A stretch of DNA of 64,000 nucleotides from Streptomyces sp. NBC_01341 (GTDB lineage Bacteria; Actinomycetota; Actinomycetes; Streptomycetales; Streptomycetaceae), in the NCBI RefSeq assembly GCF_035946055.1, contig NZ_CP108364.1, forward strand, positions 5,828,001 through 5,892,000, in the 5' to 3' direction. The stretch's first letter is position 1. Every line of letters begins with the position of its first letter. The notes under the pieces were generated by a model. It had not been told where the DNA came from. It saw only the letters and a list, made by a program, of their open reading frames with translations, and did no database searches. Shown in pieces: positions 43,946 to 52,358 of the stretch. Position numbers and translations under genes: made by a program.

Positions 43946-44730
43946 GCGCACCCGTCGGGACCACCGGCACCGAAGCCATGGTGGAGATCCACTCCGTGCA
44001 CAAGAACTTCGGCCCGCTCGAAGTACTCCGGGGCATCGACCTGTCCGTACGCACGGGGGAGGTGACCGTCGTCCTCGGCCCCTCCGGCTCGGGGAAGTCC
44101 ACCCTGCTGCGCACCATCAACCACCTGGAGAAGGTCGACCGGGGCTGGATCAGCGTCGACGGAACCCTGGTCGGCTACCGCAGGTCCGGCGACAAGCTGT
44201 ACGAACTGCGCGAGCGCGAGGTCCTGCGCCAGCGCACCCGGATCGGCTTCGTGTTCCAGAACTTCAACCTCTTCCCTCACCTCACCGTCCTCGAGAACGT
44301 CATCGAGGCCCCTGTCGCCGCGCTCGGCCGGCCCCGGAAGGAAGCCGTCGCGGCGGCGGAGAGGCTGCTGGCACGCGTCGGGCTCGCCGAAAAGGCCGGC
44401 TCCTACCCCAAGCAGCTCTCCGGCGGCCAGCAGCAACGCGTCGCGATCGCCCGCGCCCTTGCCCTGGAACCGAAGCTGCTGCTCTTCGACGAGCCGACCT
44501 CGGCACTCGACCCCGAACTCGTCGGCGAGGTCCTCGACGTCATCAAGGACCTCGCCCACGGCGGCACCACGATGATCGTCGTCACGCACGAGATCGGTTT
44601 CGCCCGCGAGGTCGCCGACACCGTCGTCTTCATGGACGAGGGGCGGATCGTCGAGCAGGGCCCGCCCGCCGAAGTGCTCGACCGCCCGGTCCAGGAACGC
44701 ACCCGCGCCTTCCTCTCCAAGGTCCTCTGA
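43942..44730 (+). CDS. Amino acid ABC transporter ATP-binding protein
   Basis: A 262-residue ABC ATPase. GPSGSGKSTLLRTINHLE is Walker A, QNFNLFPHLTVLENV is the Q-loop region, LSGGQQQRVAIARAL is the signature, LLLFDEPTSALDPE is Walker B and VVTHEIGFA is the switch. Sequence features match HisP/GlnQ-type ATPases. It energises the two permeases of the cluster. ATG 43942 is coupled to the permease stop. Confidence 0.95.
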   Translation: MSAPVGTTGTEAMVEIHSVHKNFGPLEVLRGIDLSVRTGEVTVVLGPSGSGKSTLLRTINHLEKVDRGWISVDGTLVGYRRSGDKLYELREREVLRQRTRIGFVFQNFNLFPHLTVLENVIEAPVAALGRPRKEAVAAAERLLARVGLAEKAGSYPKQLSGGQQQRVAIARALALEPKLLLFDEPTSALDPELVGEVLDVIKDLAHGGTTMIVVTHEIGFAREVADTVVFMDEGRIVEQGPPAEVLDRPVQERTRAFLSKVL

Positions 44731-44781
44731 GCCATGTCCTCGCGATCAAGAGCCAAGTCACCTCTTTCAAGGAGCAGTCAC

Positions 44782-45756
44782 GTGCCCGCACGCCGCACCC
44801 TCACCATCGCCCTCGCCACCCTCACCGCAGCGGGGCTGCTCACCGCCTGTGGCGCCAGTGACGCCACCGAGGACGTGATCCGTCCCAAGGGCCAGAAGGA
44901 CACCGGCATCAACATCGGTCCCGACCAGAACCGCATCAGAGGCAAGAAGGTGGACGCCCTCGCGGCGGAGGTGCCGGCCGCCGTCCGGGAGCGGGGCACG
45001 CTGCGCTTCGGCGCCAGCGCCGACGCCTCACCGCCGCTCGGCTTCTACGCGACCGACGACAGGACCCGGATCGGCAGCGAGATCGACCTGGCCACCCTCA
45101 TCGCCGACACCCTCGGCCTGAAGCCCGAGTTCGAGGAGGTCTCCTGGGAGAACCTCTTCGTCGGCCTTGACAGCTCCAAGTTCGACGGCATCCTGTCCAA
45201 CGTCACGGTGACCGAGGAGCGCAAGGAGAAGTACGACTTCGCCACCTACCGCCTGGACAACATCGCCTTCGAGGCCAGGAAGGGATCGGGCTGGAAGGTG
45301 AAGGGCCCGGCCGACGTCGCCGGGAAGACGGTCTCCGTGGCCTCCGGCACCAACCAGGAGAAGATCCTCGTCGACTGGAACGAGCAGAACGTCAGGGCCG
45401 GACGCGAGCCGGTGGACATCAAGTACTTCCAGAAGGACACCGACTACTACCTGGCCCTCCAGTCGGGCCGCATCGACGCCTACCTCGGCCCGAGCCCCTC
45501 GGCCAACTACCACGTCGCCTCCGCGGGGCAGTCCGAGATCATCGGCACGCTCTCGGGTGGCGGTGACGGCGTCCAGGGGAAGATCGCCGCCACCACGAAG
45601 AAGGACAGCGGGCTGGTCAAGGCCTATGGAGCCGCGATCGACCACATCATCCAGGACGGCTCGTACGCCGAGGTGCTGAGGCGCTGGGGTCTGTCCAACG
45701 AGGCCGTCGAGAAGTCCGAGATCAACCCGCCCGGCCTCCCCAGGACCAAGGGCTGA
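44782..45756 (+). CDS. ABC transporter substrate-binding lipoprotein
   Basis: A 324-residue binding protein with signal peptide and lipobox LLTACGA (Cys at about 23). The SBP_bac_3 body reads RGTLRFGASADASPPLGFYA, SEIDLATLIADTLGLKPEF, FDGILSNVTVTEERKEKYDF and VAGKTVSVASGTNQEKIL. GTG 44782 is chosen over ATG 44734 because AAGGAG sits seven bases upstream and a normal signal peptide results. It is the second receptor of the transporter, paralogous to the minus-strand one. Ligand unknown. Confidence 0.92.
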   Translation: MPARRTLTIALATLTAAGLLTACGASDATEDVIRPKGQKDTGINIGPDQNRIRGKKVDALAAEVPAAVRERGTLRFGASADASPPLGFYATDDRTRIGSEIDLATLIADTLGLKPEFEEVSWENLFVGLDSSKFDGILSNVTVTEERKEKYDFATYRLDNIAFEARKGSGWKVKGPADVAGKTVSVASGTNQEKILVDWNEQNVRAGREPVDIKYFQKDTDYYLALQSGRIDAYLGPSPSANYHVASAGQSEIIGTLSGGGDGVQGKIAATTKKDSGLVKAYGAAIDHIIQDGSYAEVLRRWGLSNEAVEKSEINPPGLPRTKG

Positions 45757-45759
45757 CGC

Positions 45760-45833
45760 CCGGCCTCCCCCTGACCGGGACCCGATTCCGAGAGGTCCGG
45801 CCTCCCCCTGACCGCGACCCGATTCCGAGAGGT
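45760..45833 (+). repeat. Tandem 37-bp duplication before the first LLM gene
   Basis: Two head-to-tail copies, 45760-45796 and 45797-45833, differing by one base (G/C in ACCGGG versus ACCGCG). Each ends with GATTCCGAGAGGT, so each carries a copy of the ribosome site; the second is the one placed before ATG 45838. A partial third match, CCGGCCTCCCC, lies in the end of the preceding gene near 45730. Confidence 0.9.
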
Positions 45834-45837
45834 CCGC

Positions 45838-46914
45838 ATGCCCGCCACCAGGCCACTCCACCTCGCCGCCGAGATCGGCGGCCCACCTCGCTACGACGCC
45901 GACAGCCACGTCGCGCTCGCCCGCCTCGCCGAGCAGGGCACCCTCGACTACGTCACCCTCGACGACTCCCTCGCCCGCCCGGGTCCCGACGCACTCGCCG
46001 TGCTGGCACGCGTCGCCCCGGCCACCACCCGGATCGGCCTCGTGCCGACCGTCACCACCACGCACACCGAGCCCTTCCACGTCTCGTCCGCCGTCGCCAC
46101 CCTCGACTGGGTCAGCAAGGGCCGGGCGGGCTGGCAGGCCGATGTGTCCACGACCGAGGCCGAGGCGCGGCTGTTCGGCCGTCGGCCCGCCGCACCCGCC
46201 GCCGCGCTGTGGCAGGAGGCGGGCGAGGTGGCCGACGTCGCGGCCCGGCTGTGGGACAGCTGGGAGGACGACGCGGAGATCCGCGACGTCGCCACCGGCC
46301 GCTTCGTCGACCGCGACAAGCTGCACTACGTCGACTTCGAGGGCAGCACCTTCTCCGTCCGGGGACCGGCCGTCGTGCCCCGGCCACCGCAGGGACGCCC
46401 GGTGACCGTCATCGACGGCACGAGCGGCGCGGCGAGGGAGTCCGCCGCCCGGCACGCCGACGTCGTACACATGCGCGCGACCTCGCCCGAACAGGCCGGG
46501 GCGCTCGCCGGTGACCTGCGTCGCAGAGCCACCGCCCATGGGCGCGCCCCCGGCACCCTGCGGGTCCTGGTCGCTCTCACCGTCGACCTCGGGGACGCGG
46601 AGACAGCCCCCGAACCCGGATGGGAGAGCGGTCCGCAACTGGCCGGGCGGGGGACCTACTTCCGGGGCGGGCCGGTCGACCTCGCCGAACTCATCACCCG
46701 GTGGCACCGGGCCGGGGCCGTGGACGGTTTCCACCTCACACCGATCGCCCCGGAGCGCGATCTGGAGCGGATCGTCAACGGGACCGTCGCCCTGCTCCAG
46801 CACCGCAGCCTGTTCCGCACCTTCTACCCGGGCGGCACTCTCCGCGAGCACCTCCGCCTGGCCCGCCCGGCCGGCCGCTTCGCGGCCGCGAGTACCTCGG
46901 AGCCGCACTCATGA
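45838..46914 (+). CDS. LLM-class flavin-dependent monooxygenase
   Basis: A 358-residue bacterial-luciferase-like monooxygenase. The TIM-barrel signature is visible as LHLAAEIGG near the start, TRIGLVPTVTTTHTEPFHV, ATLDWVSKGRAGWQADV and VTVIDGTSGAARESAARHADV. These enzymes use reduced FMN and O2. Together with the next gene it forms the kind of LLM pair seen in sulfur-source operons, where they cleave C-S bonds. The insertion-rich loops are shorter than in the larger DszA-type neighbour. It overlaps the next gene by ATGA. Confidence 0.88.
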   Translation: MPATRPLHLAAEIGGPPRYDADSHVALARLAEQGTLDYVTLDDSLARPGPDALAVLARVAPATTRIGLVPTVTTTHTEPFHVSSAVATLDWVSKGRAGWQADVSTTEAEARLFGRRPAAPAAALWQEAGEVADVAARLWDSWEDDAEIRDVATGRFVDRDKLHYVDFEGSTFSVRGPAVVPRPPQGRPVTVIDGTSGAARESAARHADVVHMRATSPEQAGALAGDLRRRATAHGRAPGTLRVLVALTVDLGDAETAPEPGWESGPQLAGRGTYFRGGPVDLAELITRWHRAGAVDGFHLTPIAPERDLERIVNGTVALLQHRSLFRTFYPGGTLREHLRLARPAGRFAAASTSEPHS

Positions 46915-48200
46915 AGCAGATGCACCTCGCCGCCCACTTCCCGGGCGTCAACAGCACCACCGTCTGGGCCGACCCCCGCTCCCGCAGCCAGATCGACTTC
47001 AGCTCCTTCGAACACCTGGCCAGGACGGCGGAGCGCGGCAGGTTCGACTTCTTCTTCCTCGCGGAAGGGCTCCGCCTGCGCGAGCACAACGGCCGGATCC
47101 ACGACCTGGACGTGGTGGGCCGTCCCGAGTCCCTCACCGTCCTGAGCGCGCTGGCCGCGGTCACGGACCGGCTGGGGCTCGCCGCCACGGTCAACGCCAC
47201 CTTCAACGAACCCTACGAACTGGCCCGCCGCCTGGCCACGCTCGACCACCTCAGCGCCGGCCGCGCCGCGTGGAACGTGGTGACCTCCTCCGACGCCTTC
47301 ACCGGCGAGAACTTCCGCCGGGGCGGCTACCTCGACCGTGCCGACCGGTACTCCCGCGCCGCCGAGTTCGTGGCGACCGCACGGGAGTTGTGGGACTCCT
47401 GGACGCCGGAGGGCACCTCCCGGCCGTTCGCCCACTCCGGGCCGCAGTTCGACATCGCCGGGGAGTTCACCGTCCCCCGCTCACCGCAGGGGCACCCGGT
47501 CGTCATCCAGGCGGGGGACTCCGGCGAAGGCCGGGAGTTCGCCGCCTCCACCGCCGACGTCATCTTCACCCGGCACGGCACCCTGGAGGCCGGCCGGGCC
47601 TTCTACGCCGACGTCAAGGGACGCCTGGCGAAGTACGGCAGGCAGCCCGACGACCTGAAGATCATGCCCGGTGTCACCGTTGTGCTCGGCGACACCGACG
47701 CGGAGGCCCAGCACAACGCCGCGGAGATCCGCACCCAACAGGTCTCGCCGCAGAACGCCATCCTCGCCCTCGAACAGGTCTGGGGCCGCGACCTCTCGTC
47801 GTACGACCCCGACGGCCCCCTCCCCGCCGTCGACCCGGACCCCGGATCGAGCCTGGTCCAGGGCAGGGTGCGGGTCGCCGACCCCCTCGCGGTGGCAGCG
47901 AAGTGGCGTGCGCTCTCGGAGTCCAAGGACCTCTCGATCCGCCGGACGGTCATCGAGTCCACGGCCCGGCAGTCCTTCATCGGCTCACCGGAGACGGTCG
48001 CCGCCGAGCTGACGAGGTTCGTCGCCGCCGACGCGGCCGACGGCTTCATCCTCGTACCGCATCTCACCCCGGGAGGCCTCGACGGCTTCGTCGACCAGGT
48101 CGTCCCGCTCCTCCAGGAACGCGGAGCCTTCCGCTCCGAGTACGTCGGCTCCACGCTGAGGTCGCACCTCGGCCTGGCCGAGCCGGTATGGAAAGGTTGA
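46911..48200 (+). CDS. NtaA/SnaA/DszA-family FMN-dependent monooxygenase
   Basis: A 429-residue monooxygenase of the NtaA/DszA branch. HLAAHFPGVNSTTVWADPRS begins the family. FDFFFLAEGLRLREH, NEPYELARRLATLDHLSAGRAAWN and VVIQAGDSGEGREFAA follow, and a C-terminal TLRSHLGL tail closes it. Members oxidise nitrilotriacetate, dibenzothiophene sulfone and S-alkyl cysteines, using FMNH2 from a partner reductase. No obvious reductase is in the cluster except possibly the FAD protein. The start overlaps the preceding gene. Confidence 0.92.
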   Translation: MKQMHLAAHFPGVNSTTVWADPRSRSQIDFSSFEHLARTAERGRFDFFFLAEGLRLREHNGRIHDLDVVGRPESLTVLSALAAVTDRLGLAATVNATFNEPYELARRLATLDHLSAGRAAWNVVTSSDAFTGENFRRGGYLDRADRYSRAAEFVATARELWDSWTPEGTSRPFAHSGPQFDIAGEFTVPRSPQGHPVVIQAGDSGEGREFAASTADVIFTRHGTLEAGRAFYADVKGRLAKYGRQPDDLKIMPGVTVVLGDTDAEAQHNAAEIRTQQVSPQNAILALEQVWGRDLSSYDPDGPLPAVDPDPGSSLVQGRVRVADPLAVAAKWRALSESKDLSIRRTVIESTARQSFIGSPETVAAELTRFVAADAADGFILVPHLTPGGLDGFVDQVVPLLQERGAFRSEYVGSTLRSHLGLAEPVWKG

Positions 48201-48204
48201 CCGC

Positions 48205-49011
48205 ATGAGCACGGACGCACAGCAGGACAGCGAGGAGTTCCACGCCTGGCAGCGCTGGCACGAGGGCCGCATCGTCGCGGTTGCCGCGCCGCACGGCCCG
48301 CTCGCCCTCACCGGCACCCACTGGCTCGCCGATCATCCGGAGGGTCACATTCCGGCCGTTCCCGGCCAGTGGCTCGAGGACGGTGACGAGGTGGTGCTCA
48401 CCGCCGGCCCCCAGGACACGCTGACCGTCGACGGGAAACCGTTCACCGGTGAGGTCCGCCTGGACGCCGACCGCGGCGCCATCGACACGTCGAGGGTGGC
48501 GCAGGGAGAGCGCCGACTTGTCGTGCTGCGCCGCGAAGGGCTCTGGGCGGTCCGGGATTTCGACCCGCTCTCGCCGGCCAGGCACGCCTTCCGGACCATC
48601 GACGCCACCCCGTACGACCCAGGTTGGTCACTGGACGGCACCTTCCGCCCTTACGCCACCGAGAAGAACATCCGGGTCGGGAACGCCGACGGGCGCGAGC
48701 GGGGGCTGGGCCTCTCGGGCGAGATCGCCTTCACCGTGGACGGAACCGAGCACACCCTCCAGGTGGCGGTCGAACCGGACGGCTCCCTCTGGGCCGTCTT
48801 CGCCGACACCACCAGCGGCACGAGCAGTTACCGCTTCCGCTTCCTGCGGCCCGAGGCACCGGGCGAGGACGGCAGGGTACGGGTCGACTTCAACCGCGCA
48901 CTGCTGCCGCCGTGCGCCTTCGCGGACCACTTCATCTGCCCCCTCCCGCCGCCCGGCAACACGCTCACCGTGGCCGTGCCGGCGGGGGAGCGGAACCGTA
49001 TCGACGGCTGA
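48205..49011 (+). CDS. DUF1684 family protein
   Basis: A 268-residue protein of the DUF1684 family. The hallmark is at the C-terminus: VDFNRALLPPCAFADHFICP followed by PPPGNTLTVAVPAGE. The body is beta-rich (PYATEKNIRVGNADGRERGL). Function unknown. It is the last gene of the LLM/ABC run, four bases after the monooxygenase stop, so it probably belongs to the operon; that is the only clue to its role. Confidence 0.88.
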   Translation: MSTDAQQDSEEFHAWQRWHEGRIVAVAAPHGPLALTGTHWLADHPEGHIPAVPGQWLEDGDEVVLTAGPQDTLTVDGKPFTGEVRLDADRGAIDTSRVAQGERRLVVLRREGLWAVRDFDPLSPARHAFRTIDATPYDPGWSLDGTFRPYATEKNIRVGNADGRERGLGLSGEIAFTVDGTEHTLQVAVEPDGSLWAVFADTTSGTSSYRFRFLRPEAPGEDGRVRVDFNRALLPPCAFADHFICPLPPPGNTLTVAVPAGERNRIDG

Positions 49012-49328
49012 TCCGTCACAGCGGTGCCGTACCGGGGCCGGTCACTTCCGTCCCCTCCGCCCCGGCCGACTTCCCGGCCTCGGTAGCCCCGGCCGCCCCT
49101 TCGGTCACGGGGGTGCCGGGGCTGTCCGTGCTGCCGCTCCGAGCGGCCGAAACGTGCCCTTGTGCGGCGCGCCGGCGTCCCCCGATACTCCCGATCAGCG
49201 TTCGTCAGGACTGCGCGGCAACCGGAACCCGGACGCCCTCCGGTGCCCTCGACCGCGCCCCTGACCGCGCCTCACGGGCCCGGCCACCCCACAGACGGGC
49301 CCCCGACTCCCCTCGGGAGGAACGACAC
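49012..49328 (+). other. Leader region of the streptogrisin B gene
   Basis: About 317 bases upstream of sprB, with GGGAGGAACG as the ribosome site at 49315-49324. No gene or terminator is evident. It is Pro/Ala-rich in every frame and has no domain-like sequence. Secreted proteases of this family are usually developmentally controlled, but I could not identify an operator. Confidence 0.4.
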
Positions 49329-50234
49329 GTGAGGATGACCAAGCGCATCACCACCCGCAGTGGCAGCACGGTGGGACGCGGCCGGATCACGGCCGTCACC
49401 GCCGGTCTCGTGGCGGTAGCCGCCTTCACGGTCCCCGCGGCCGACGCCGACCAGTCCGGAACCTACAGCGCCGCCCGGCTCGCCGCGGCCGGAGCCGCCG
49501 TGCTCGAGGCCGACGTCGCCGGCACCGCCTGGAACACCGACCAGGCCACCGGCCGCGTCGTCGTCACGGCGGACAGCACCGTCACCCCGGCGGACATCGC
49601 GAAGATCAAGAGATCCGCGGGAGCCGACGCGGGTGCCCTCCGCATCGAACGCACACCCGGGAAGCTCAGCAAGCTGATCTCGGGCGGAGACGCCATCTAC
49701 GCCTCCAGCTGGCGCTGCTCCCTCGGGTTCAACGTCCGCAGCGGCAGCACCTACTACTTCCTGACCGCAGGTCACTGCACCGACGGAGCGGGCACCTGGT
49801 GGTCCGACTCGGCCCACACCACGGTCCTCGGCACCACCACCGGCTCCAGCTTCCCCACCAACGACTACGGCATCGTGCGCTACACCAACACCTCCGTCAC
49901 CACGTCCGGCACCGTGGGCAGCCAGGACATCACCAGCGCGGCCAACGCCACCGTGGGGATGTCCGTCACCCGTCGGGGCTCGACCACCGGTATCCACAGC
50001 GGCACCGTCACCGGCCTCAACGCCACCGTCAACTACGGCGGCGGCGACATCGTCTACGGCATGATCCGCACCAACGTCTGCGCCGAACCCGGCGACTCCG
50101 GCGGCCCCCTCTACTCGGGCACCCGGGCGATCGGTCTGACCTCGGGCGGCAGCGGGAACTGCTCCTCCGGGGGCACGACCTTCTTCCAGCCCGTCACCGA
50201 GGCGCTGAGCGCGTACGGGGTGAGCGTGTTCTGA
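49329..50234 (+). CDS. sprB: Streptogrisin B-type serine protease (S1E family)
   Basis: A secreted chymotrypsin-like protease of 301 residues. The signal peptide covers about 1-40 and the prodomain 41-116. Mature enzyme starts ISGGDAIYASSWRC at residue 117 (185 residues, the size of streptogrisin B). The catalytic triad is His149 (AGHC), Asp179 (NDYG) and Ser257 (GDSGGP), with disulfide cysteines at 130/150 and 251/278. The mature chain is very similar to S. griseus protease B as I recall it. GTG 49329 follows GGAGG; ATG 49335 is an alternative. Confidence 0.95.
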   Translation: MRMTKRITTRSGSTVGRGRITAVTAGLVAVAAFTVPAADADQSGTYSAARLAAAGAAVLEADVAGTAWNTDQATGRVVVTADSTVTPADIAKIKRSAGADAGALRIERTPGKLSKLISGGDAIYASSWRCSLGFNVRSGSTYYFLTAGHCTDGAGTWWSDSAHTTVLGTTTGSSFPTNDYGIVRYTNTSVTTSGTVGSQDITSAANATVGMSVTRRGSTTGIHSGTVTGLNATVNYGGGDIVYGMIRTNVCAEPGDSGGPLYSGTRAIGLTSGGSGNCSSGGTTFFQPVTEALSAYGVSVF

Positions 50235-50386
50235 CCCGTCCGGGCACCGTCGCCATCGTCGGCCCTCAGGCAGCTCGCTGCGGCACTGGGGGCCGACGTC
50301 GGTCCGCCTGCAGACCCCAAGAGCATGCACAGGCGTCCGAGAGATTGCCCGGGCTCCATTGCCGGCGTCTTCACATGCCGTGGCGG

Positions 50387-50956
50387 TCACCGAGGATCCG
50401 GGCCGGTGGGTCTCGGCCGGATCTCCTGGCGAGTGGCGGGGGCGGCCTGAGGCGTCTGCACATCGGCGTTCACCTGTCCGCCCAGAGTCATCACATTGAG
50501 AGTTGCCGAGTTCTCACTGGCTATAGCGCTCTCCACCCGAGCGACCAAAGTGGTGAAGCACTCGCTCTCCGACTGCCCGGCGTAAGGGCCCACCCTCGTC
50601 TGGAAATAGATCCGCTCGTGGCCGAGAAGCTGTTCGGTGGATCTGTAGTTCTTCCACTGTTCGCGGTAGCGGTACACGCTCTCCAACGAAACGGAGCCGA
50701 CCACGACCAAGCTCAGCACCGTGGCAGTGAGTTTTGAGAACGGCAGGTCAAGATTGACGAGGACGGGAACCAGAGCTCCTCCCACGACGGACATGGTCCG
50801 CATCCGCAGGTGCATCGCTTTGGTCTTCACCGCCTTCCTGTCGTACCAGGCTTGATATTGAGCGAGCCTGCGCTCCAGGTAGTCCTGTGCTGTGGTCACA
50901 GGCTGGGAAGGGAAAGGGTGTGAGGTGGTCGACCCGCCAGCATCCGTACTCGGCAT
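50387..50956 (-). CDS. DUF4231 (SLATT-like) two-TM protein
   Basis: A 189-residue membrane protein with the DUF4231 pattern: an amphipathic N-terminal helix YLERRLAQYQAWYDRKAVKTK, then two hydrophobic segments (MSVVGGALVPVLVNL and LTATVLSLVVVGSVSLESVY). A helix WKNYRSTEQLLGHERIYF and an ASENSATLNVM tail follow. DUF4231 belongs to the SLATT superfamily of two-TM proteins, some members of which are membrane effectors in conflict systems. The start is ATG 50956, without a clear ribosome site. It lies in lower-G+C DNA between two protease genes. Confidence 0.78.
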   Translation of the reverse strand: MPSTDAGGSTTSHPFPSQPVTTAQDYLERRLAQYQAWYDRKAVKTKAMHLRMRTMSVVGGALVPVLVNLDLPFSKLTATVLSLVVVGSVSLESVYRYREQWKNYRSTEQLLGHERIYFQTRVGPYAGQSESECFTTLVARVESAIASENSATLNVMTLGGQVNADVQTPQAAPATRQEIRPRPTGPDPR

Positions 50957-51149
50957 GGTTGTGAGTACATCGGGGGTGGAACGATCCGGTCAACCCCGCA
51001 GCCTGGAGTCCGTGCGCCACAGGCATGCAGGCGGCCCCGTGGAGCGCGGGAGAGCCCTGCATTGTATGAGGAAACTGACCAACCAGGATACTTTGCGGGT
51101 ACGTTATGTGAGAGGCCGTCCTGTGGGCCTCACCTCGGGGGAGGGCAAC

Positions 51150-51863
51150 ATGAGTGGACAAGTACGGAACAACTTCACGCCATTGACCGATACTTCTCAG
51201 CGCAGGGTCCGGCGGAGCCCGCTTCTGTTCACCGCACCGCTGGTACTGCTGGGCCTCTTGGTCCTCATCCTGATCTGGGAGACGCTCCGGGGCAATATGA
51301 CGGCGGGGGCGCGGATGGAGTGGCCCTGGCGTCTGCAACTGCTCGATACCGAGGCGCTGGGGAGCCTGTTGGCCGTCGCCGCAGGCGCGGTTCTGGCCAG
51401 GGCTCAGTACGCCCGCGCGGTACGGCCGTTCCTCGGTTGGCAGGGCACCTGGACAAGGGGTGGGAACCTCAAGGGGAATGCTCCGGCATGGCGAGTGGGC
51501 GTACTCAACGGCGGACAGCACGTAGCGGTCATCGAAGCCTGGGACTGCCGCGTGGTGTTGGCCGACTGTGAGCGCGACGATGCGTCATGGGTCGACGTGA
51601 CCGAAGTGGCCGCAGATCTGACAGCGGCCGGGTACACCGTCGCGGAGGATTTCCAGCTTATGTCCTTCAGTCGGGGGTTTCCCCTGGTCGGCACCGCCAG
51701 CCACGAGACGGTGCTGGTCGGAGCCTTCTCGAAGCGCTTTGTGCAAGGGGTCGAGGCACTGTACATGCGAGTGCGGGTCACCGATGTCGTCGGCGACAGC
51801 CACGAGAGAGTCATCGATTGCATGCGGGGCGCGAGGGCCACGATCAACGCGCCCATCGACTGA
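51150..51863 (+). CDS. Unknown two-TM protein with C-terminal cytoplasmic domain
   Basis: A 237-residue protein I do not recognise. After about 20 polar residues come two hydrophobic segments, LLFTAPLVLLGLLVLILIWETL and LGSLLAVAAGAVLARAQY, then an alpha/beta domain (AWRVGVLNGGQHVAVIEAWD and later VEALYMRVRVTDVVGDSHE). ATG 51150 has a strong GGGGGAGGG site. It is divergent from the DUF4231 gene, with starts 193 bases apart. The shared two-TM topology suggests a functional pair, but there is no direct evidence. Confidence 0.7.
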   Translation: MSGQVRNNFTPLTDTSQRRVRRSPLLFTAPLVLLGLLVLILIWETLRGNMTAGARMEWPWRLQLLDTEALGSLLAVAAGAVLARAQYARAVRPFLGWQGTWTRGGNLKGNAPAWRVGVLNGGQHVAVIEAWDCRVVLADCERDDASWVDVTEVAADLTAAGYTVAEDFQLMSFSRGFPLVGTASHETVLVGAFSKRFVQGVEALYMRVRVTDVVGDSHERVIDCMRGARATINAPID

Positions 51864-52358
51864 TGTCTCGTCCGGCGCCGTCTCCTGGATCACGGTGTGG
51901 CAGAGCAGGTCATTGATCGCAGGCTGCTCCTCCTCTCGGTCACCCCACTATGGCCGCGCTTCAAATGCGCCTTTTTGCCGGCTGCTCGGTGATGGCCCGT
52001 CTGCCGCCACATCGGCAATCCCCGTCGAGGTGAACCGGTGGTGTTCGGGGCTTCCGTGGAGCGTCGGGTGGTGTTCGGCTTCAGGAATGCCCTCCGCGGC
52101 ATCCGGACTCCGGGTGCGATTACAGGACAGGACTAGTCCTCACCCGTTGCCGGTCTCCGGTCGCACCGGGTGTTCGCGAACGGAACCGACGTGGTGCGGA
52201 GTCCGGGTTGTGAACAAGCCGGGGGCGAACGGTCGTCGTCGTGTGCGCGTCCGGAAGTCGACCTTGTGTGCTATCGGCGGCATCGGAATAGTGGGCGCCC
52301 CATCCTCCGTGTTCCGGGCACCCCACTTGCCCGCACACGGCCCCACAGGAGGTCGAAG
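51864..52358. other. Gap between two-TM gene and sprD
   Basis: About 495 bases. No supported gene on either strand. The left 250 bases have lower G+C, as does the two-TM pair, and could be the edge of an insertion; GGTGTTCGGCTTCAGGAATG-type sequence here has no recognisable coding frame. The right 90 bases read in frame with sprD and resemble the extended N-terminus known for streptogrisin D precursor. AGGAGG at 52347-52352 is the sprD ribosome site. Confidence 0.4.
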
